Origin: Propionivibrio dicarboxylicus
GTDB taxonomy: Bacteria > Pseudomonadota > Gammaproteobacteria > Burkholderiales > Rhodocyclaceae
DNA: 64,000 bases
Assembly: GCA_945902805.1 (NCBI GenBank)
Contig: CAMDMZ010000005.1
Span: forward strand, 84,303 to 148,302
Reading direction: 5' to 3'
Under the pieces are notes generated by a model. The model did not search any database and was not told the DNA's origin. It was given only the letters and a program-made list of their open reading frames with translations. The position numbers were made by a program, and so were the translations under genes. Position 1 is the first letter of the stretch. The number at the start of each line of letters is the position of its first letter. Below are positions 60,198 to 64,000 of this stretch, piece by piece.

Positions 60198-62792
60198 ATG
60201 GCAAAAGACGCGGGAACGACCAAAAAAAAGAGGATTCGTGGCACCACCTCAGACGACACGCTGTCGTATGCAACGACCCTTGACCCCAACCTAGAGCAAT
60301 GGCGCGTCTTGGCAGCAGAGTGGCTTAGTACACTCCACCAATCCAAATCCCTAGCGATGGAGACCCTTAAAATATTCTTGGTGGACTACATTCACGGAAA
60401 ACGGCTGGCGACCGACCCGGCACAATTCTTGCATACCGGATACCGGGCACCCTGTCTATATTCGTCTTGTCTTAGTCATTTCATAACAAAAAAAGTGGTA
60501 ACTCGGCAATTCGCTAACGTATCGCGCTTCCTCGATTACGTCCTGAAGCACTATTATTCGGTCGAGGACGACAACGGCATCAGCATTGTTCCCACTGAAT
60601 TCAGAAATCCGATTCCAGCCCTGCCTGAAGCGGTTGGTGGCCATGCAGGCCAGAACCAGGAATCGGACAAGAACGTCTTGCCGTATCACTTCATCGGAAA
60701 ATTGCGCAGCCTGCTGTGCCCGGCAGAGGCAAAGAGTTTTGCCGACTGGCAATGGGCGCAGGCGGCAGATATCAATAACGGTGGAAGCTGGTTCGTGGTG
60801 CCGTTCAACTTGATTGACGAAGCAGACCCCGATTGTGTTTGGCGCCTGCGTGAGACTTCTGCATACGAGCAGCAAAGATATGGCTATGGCGACACGGTGC
60901 ATGAACTGTGGAGTCCGGTACTTGCCGTTGCACTCTACGTAAAACTGCAATTGCCCCTGCGTACCTACCAGGTGCGCATGCTCGACAGCGGCGAGGCAGA
61001 CTCCGTTCGCTACGTGCGAGGAAAGTGGTTCAAAAACACTGGGCCACTCGCAAAGGGTACCGACAAAAGTCCCTTCCAGCGCGGCGTCTTTCGCCAGATG
61101 ACGGATGACATCAAGCATGTCTCGATGACGGGACTCTACATCAACACGAACAAGACGGCGGACCGTGGCAAAGAAGAGTGGAGCAAGGGTTACACCATTC
61201 CGTGGGAACACCCCGAGGTGCTTCGCTGGCTAGAAAAACTCCGGGACTGGCAGACTAAGTACAACCCGATCGCTGCGCCCATGCCCTGGACCGAGCTTGA
61301 ACTAAAACACACACGCGCTTTGAAGGCTGACGCCACCCTCAAGGCAATGGGTTCGACCTGTTTCCTGTTTCGCGATGCCGCTGGCCAAGGCGACGACCGA
61401 TTCAAGCCCATTGCTGCCAACAGCATTCTTGAGGGTTTCTGGTACAAGTTGCTGAAAGCACTGGAAAACCAGTGCGCCTCAAATAAGCTTCTTGACCTTG
61501 CGGGCAACCCGCTGATCTTTGTTCACTCTGACAGTAATGTGACCACTTACTACCCGCTGCACTCTTTGCGCGTGTCCCTGATTACCGCCTATGCGCTGGA
61601 AGGGGGCGTGCCGATGGCGATTCTGTCCAAGTGCATTGCCGGTCATGCACGGCTCATCATGACGCTCTATTACACGAAGGCAGGCATCACCTACTGCACG
61701 GAGACCATGGATGCGGCCACCAAGCGCCTGATGGTCAATGAGCAGGAAAATTATGCACGGTGGCTCAAAGATAAATCCTACGAGCAGTTGGAAGCCAGTG
61801 CGGCCTTTAACGACCCTGCCGCTATCCGGGCGGTCATACAAGTGATGCAGAACGGAGCCAGCCTAGTCAAGGACGATAAGGGATTCTGTCCGAAAGGCGG
61901 CTGGCAATGCGATTCGGGCGGCGTTTATGTTAATGGCGATAGTGGCAAAACAACTTATGGCGAGGTGCCGGGCTATCCCCAGAAAAATTGTCCCCGCTGC
62001 CGCTGGTTCTTCACGGGTCCGGCCTTTATTGATGGTTTGAATAACCACTGGAACCACATCCAGTTACAGATGGGCGATATCGGCGAGCGGGTCGCCAAGT
62101 TGGAGGGTCAAGTTATTGCACTGGAAGACCAGCAATTCGAATGCCAGGAAAACGACCTGCCTTTTATGGCACAGGACCAGCTCGCTACGTTGCGCAAAAT
62201 ATATCAGGCAGAAGTTGAGAAGAACAACAAGCTCGCGGAAGACTCCAGTGCAACCTACCACCTGATTGCAAGATGCGCGATATTGGCGAAGGCAAGTCGG
62301 GAAAGTGATGGAATCCAATTGGTTGCGGTTGGTGCGTTGCAGGATGTACATATCGCCATTGACGAATGTTCTAAGCTCCAGCAGGTGCTGAATGCGGTTG
62401 CCGGTTCAACCGTCTATCCAGAACACGATGTGAGCAAGGCCGTACTGCAAGCTGGAAAAGCGTTTGACATGATGCTTGCTAGAAATGACAAGGAGCCGGT
62501 CTTCTTTCAGCTATCCGATGACGAGTTGCCATCCGTTGTTGCACACATGACCCGGCTACTCGCCACCGAGGCAGGCAGCATCAAGGACGCGCTGCCCTTC
62601 GTTGAAGGTGCACGTCGTCTGGCGGAAATTGGTTTTAATCTTGACATGGAAGCGCTGGCACGTGAAATGGCCGCCGGCGAAGTCGTCCAGTTAGGCTCGG
62701 CGCCCCGGCCGGTGAAGCCCGTCAGCGCGCAACGTCGTTTGTCCACTTCTGGAAAAGTGACGATTTCGGAGGCGTCCCATGTCGCCAACTAA
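60198..62792 (+). CDS. gmtZ: Large tyrosine recombinase of GmtZ type with zinc-binding and coiled-coil region
   Basis: 864 aa. Catalytic residues are spread over a long domain: Arg255 or Arg260 (LRTYQVRML), His455-x-x-Arg458 (PLHSLRVSL), His483 (AGHARLIM) and Tyr491/Tyr492 (TLYYTKAG). Behind them lie four cysteines that could bind zinc, Cys564-x6-Cys571 and Cys598-x2-Cys601 (NCPRCRW), with His617 and His620 close by, then a helical coiled-coil region (about 624-690). Starts 2 nt after the gmtY-like gene. Tn554 TnpB has a similar large-recombinase role. Confidence 0.75.
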   Translation: MAKDAGTTKKKRIRGTTSDDTLSYATTLDPNLEQWRVLAAEWLSTLHQSKSLAMETLKIFLVDYIHGKRLATDPAQFLHTGYRAPCLYSSCLSHFITKKVVTRQFANVSRFLDYVLKHYYSVEDDNGISIVPTEFRNPIPALPEAVGGHAGQNQESDKNVLPYHFIGKLRSLLCPAEAKSFADWQWAQAADINNGGSWFVVPFNLIDEADPDCVWRLRETSAYEQQRYGYGDTVHELWSPVLAVALYVKLQLPLRTYQVRMLDSGEADSVRYVRGKWFKNTGPLAKGTDKSPFQRGVFRQMTDDIKHVSMTGLYINTNKTADRGKEEWSKGYTIPWEHPEVLRWLEKLRDWQTKYNPIAAPMPWTELELKHTRALKADATLKAMGSTCFLFRDAAGQGDDRFKPIAANSILEGFWYKLLKALENQCASNKLLDLAGNPLIFVHSDSNVTTYYPLHSLRVSLITAYALEGGVPMAILSKCIAGHARLIMTLYYTKAGITYCTETMDAATKRLMVNEQENYARWLKDKSYEQLEASAAFNDPAAIRAVIQVMQNGASLVKDDKGFCPKGGWQCDSGGVYVNGDSGKTTYGEVPGYPQKNCPRCRWFFTGPAFIDGLNNHWNHIQLQMGDIGERVAKLEGQVIALEDQQFECQENDLPFMAQDQLATLRKIYQAEVEKNNKLAEDSSATYHLIARCAILAKASRESDGIQLVAVGALQDVHIAIDECSKLQQVLNAVAGSTVYPEHDVSKAVLQAGKAFDMMLARNDKEPVFFQLSDDELPSVVAHMTRLLATEAGSIKDALPFVEGARRLAEIGFNLDMEALAREMAAGEVVQLGSAPRPVKPVSAQRRLSTSGKVTISEASHVAN

Positions 62793-63450
62793 ACCGTCCC
62801 CCGAAACTCTCCTGGCAGCGCTTCAGCAGGATGCTTCTACGCGCACGCGACAGTCCCTGACGCTCATCCATGAGATTTGCAGCGAACAGCATGCGAATGG
62901 CAGCAAAGACTTCTCGGTGGCAACCATTGGCAAACTAAGCTCTGGACGCGGCGGTCCGTCACCGCAGGCCATACGCAATGTGTCTGGAGAGCACTATCGT
63001 GCGTTGCTCAGTGCATGGGCAAGCTACGCTGATGGTGCAACCCGCAAACCTCCAGCACGAGTGGAGTCTGGGGTGGCAGATGATGTGCTGGACATGATTC
63101 CAGATGCAGCAGTTCGTGCGCTGGTCGGCAGCTTCCTGGCTGAAAATCGCAAGCTTAAAGCGGAGAACATGCTGCTCAAAACACAATCCAACGTCGTGAT
63201 TGACCGGCGTCCAGCGATTGCACTGTCGGGGTCACCGACTTCAACGGTGGTGCAGGTAATTCCTCCACTGAGCACTCTCATGCCCCTGGAGGTCGATGCT
63301 TTGCGTCACGCCATATCGGATGAGCAGTTGAAGAACATGGGCTGGACTGTGGACGCAAAGACGGGACGCGTATCGAAAGGCGGCCATGCCATCTTCAGGG
63401 CTGGTTTCGTCACGGCCATCAATAAAGTGCTGGATGCCTTAAAAAACTGA
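62779..63450 (+). CDS. gmtX: GmtX-type third protein of the recombinase module
   Basis: 223 aa, overlaps the gmtZ-like gene by 14 nt. The N-terminal half has a conserved-looking block: LTLIHEICSEQ, GSKDFSVATIGKLSSGRGG, AIRNVSGEHYRALLSAWA. These match what I recall of GmtX. The middle is a short coiled coil (ENRKLKAENMLLKTQ) and the C-terminus a compact basic domain. It has no known catalytic motif and may be a DNA-binding or orientation factor of the recombinases. Confidence 0.65.
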   Translation: MSPTKPSPETLLAALQQDASTRTRQSLTLIHEICSEQHANGSKDFSVATIGKLSSGRGGPSPQAIRNVSGEHYRALLSAWASYADGATRKPPARVESGVADDVLDMIPDAAVRALVGSFLAENRKLKAENMLLKTQSNVVIDRRPAIALSGSPTSTVVQVIPPLSTLMPLEVDALRHAISDEQLKNMGWTVDAKTGRVSKGGHAIFRAGFVTAINKVLDALKN

Positions 63451-63502
63451 AGGCACGTGGTTGGATTGAGGATTTCCTATTACGCTTAACAAGTGGAAGA
63501 TG

Positions 63503-63572
63503 GTGTCAAGGGAACGTGGAATAAATGGGCATGCCTTATCGCCCCGTTTATGCCGCGAAAGTCCCTTGACAC
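63503..63572. repeat. Long interrupted inverted repeat
   Basis: Perfect 11-bp arms GTGTCAAGGGA (63503-63513) and TCCCTTGACAC (63562-63572) enclose imperfect inner arms ATAAATGGGC (63521-63530) and GCCCCGTTTAT (63541-63551). It starts 53 bp after the gmtX-like stop codon. Confidence 0.8.
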
Positions 63573-63656
63573 TATCTGGAACGACCAACGCTCAGGGCTG
63601 CTGGGGTGGGTTGGTTTTTTAACCCAGCCCCGGCTGCCTCACGGCGAGTGCGGGGT

Positions 63657-63673
63657 TTGGGGCTGAGCCCCAA
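63657..63673. repeat. Perfect 8-bp-arm palindrome
   Basis: TTGGGGCTGAGCCCCAA: arms of 8 bp with a single central G. No T-run follows, so it is not a standard terminator. Confidence 0.8.
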
Positions 63674-63707
63674 TGTCTTCGATTCTTGAGTCGGGAGCCT
63701 TCATTCC

Positions 63708-63776
63708 ACTGGCAGCAATGTGCCCATTGCCGACGTTCGGCTAGCCGAAGTGGTCTACCAAATACGTACTGCCAGT
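63708..63776. repeat. Composite three-arm inverted-repeat structure
   Basis: Outer arms ACTGGCAG (63708-63715) and CTGCCAGT (63769-63776) enclose three local hairpins: GCAATGtgccCATTGC (63715-63730), the perfect palindrome TTCGGCTAGCCGAA (63736-63749) and TGGTctACCA (63751-63760). As single-stranded DNA or RNA it could fold into a branched form. Confidence 0.7.
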
Positions 63777-63845
63777 ATTGTATGGATCATAGGGTGCAAG
63801 ATCAGATCTGATTTCTTGGCGGTTTTTTCGGTGTTTTGCTTGGTT

Positions 63846-64000
63846 CTACCCCTGAATCCGCCATACAAGGTCCATCTCGCCTTCCGGTGAGTCGTCCCCG
63901 AAGGCACCAAATTGTAGTTTTCGCCCATCCTTCGTTTTGTACATTTGATTGTGAAAGCTGGTCGGGCTTGACCATATTTCCACGATCTCCTCTGATGTGT
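63846..64000 (-). CDS. C-terminal end of an unidentified cargo gene
   Basis: On the minus strand a frame is open from the window edge to TAG at 63846-63848, giving the last 50 residues (TSEEIVEIWSSPTSFHNQMY, then DGRKLQFGAFGDDSPEGEMD and LVWRIQG). Composition and hydrophobic spacing look like a real protein end. It is convergent with the recombinase operon, as expected for cargo. No family is recognised from this fragment. Confidence 0.55.
   Translation of the reverse strand, partial: TSEEIVEIWSSPTSFHNQMYKTKDGRKLQFGAFGDDSPEGEMDLVWRIQG

Larger units (their letters stand above)
63451..63845. other. 395-bp non-coding, palindrome-rich segment after the recombinase operon
   Basis: No gene on either strand. 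It contains at least seven inverted repeats, listed separately where strong. Others: a bulged GGGG-T-GGGTT/AACCC-A-GCCCC hairpin (63602-63641) and the perfect ATCAGATCTGAT (63801-63812). A job as terminator, recombination site or replication origin of the element is possible. Confidence 0.6.
55856..64000 (+). mobile_element. Left part of an integrated element of the Gamma-Mobile-Trio type (continues past the window)
   Basis: Starts after the broken cytochrome c terminator and contains a five-gene recombinase operon, palindrome-rich DNA and the first cargo gene. Two different tyrosine recombinases followed by a small third protein match, from memory, the GMT islands of Vibrio and related bacteria. 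The border is inferred; the far end is not in view. None of the nine 26-bp repeat copies lies in it, which fits recent acquisition. Confidence 0.65.

Noticed and set aside
63708..63776. tRNA gene from the cloverleaf-like arms
   Set aside because: No TTCGANTC-type T loop, no correct arm lengths and no anticodon loop of 7 nt.

Overview
The window looks like chromosomal DNA of a betaproteobacterium, most likely a Rhodocyclales-type environmental bacterium (an inference from gene content, not a search). Pointers are the metX-metW pair, the proteobacterial gshA-gshB pair chained to a short regulatory PTS (EIIA-Man, HPr, EI), a long InfA, and very many c-di-GMP, HDOD and two-component proteins. Genes are tightly packed and often overlap by 4 nt (ATGA).

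Layout. 1-3.1 kb: end of a ChpA/PilL-type CheA hybrid kinase, a VOC protein and an Old Yellow Enzyme. 3.3-8.2 kb: Tat-exported beta-propeller, diheme cytochrome, OprB-type porin, a strip of decayed coding sequence and an HD-GYP protein. 8.4-16 kb: gshA, gshB, apbE, PTS genes, metX, metW. 16-23.3 kb, minus strand: two ABC-F ATPases, two tandem HDOD paralogues, an acyltransferase and a VapBC-like pair with a clear operator palindrome. 23.5-28.4 kb: TonB-dependent receptor, periplasmic binding protein, hybrid kinase. 28.5-33 kb: gpmI and a HisKA_2 kinase with its ANTAR regulator. 33-46.2 kb: STAS protein, PAS-GGDEF-EAL protein, then TonB receptor, YfiR-like protein, hybrid kinase, REC-PAS-GGDEF-EAL and HDOD-REC-GGDEF proteins. 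46.3-55.8 kb: infA, csp, HDOD, GST, a FliA-like sigma factor, ilvD, cheY with a CheZ-like protein, a thioredoxin-like SSP411 protein and cytochrome c.

55.86-64 kb: one end of an integrated element. A five-gene overlapping operon encodes a small coiled-coil protein, a RecD2-like helicase, two tyrosine recombinases of about 500 and 860 aa and a 223-aa protein. The last three match the Gamma-Mobile-Trio (GmtY-GmtZ-GmtX) plan. The element seems to have split the terminator of the cytochrome c gene. The operon sits behind a promoter inside nested inverted repeats and is followed by about 395 bp packed with palindromes, then by the C-terminus of a convergent cargo gene that runs off the window.

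A second unexplained signal is a 26-bp sequence present nine times between 11.6 and 54.5 kb, both between and inside genes, on both strands and in different reading frames, and absent from the integrated element.
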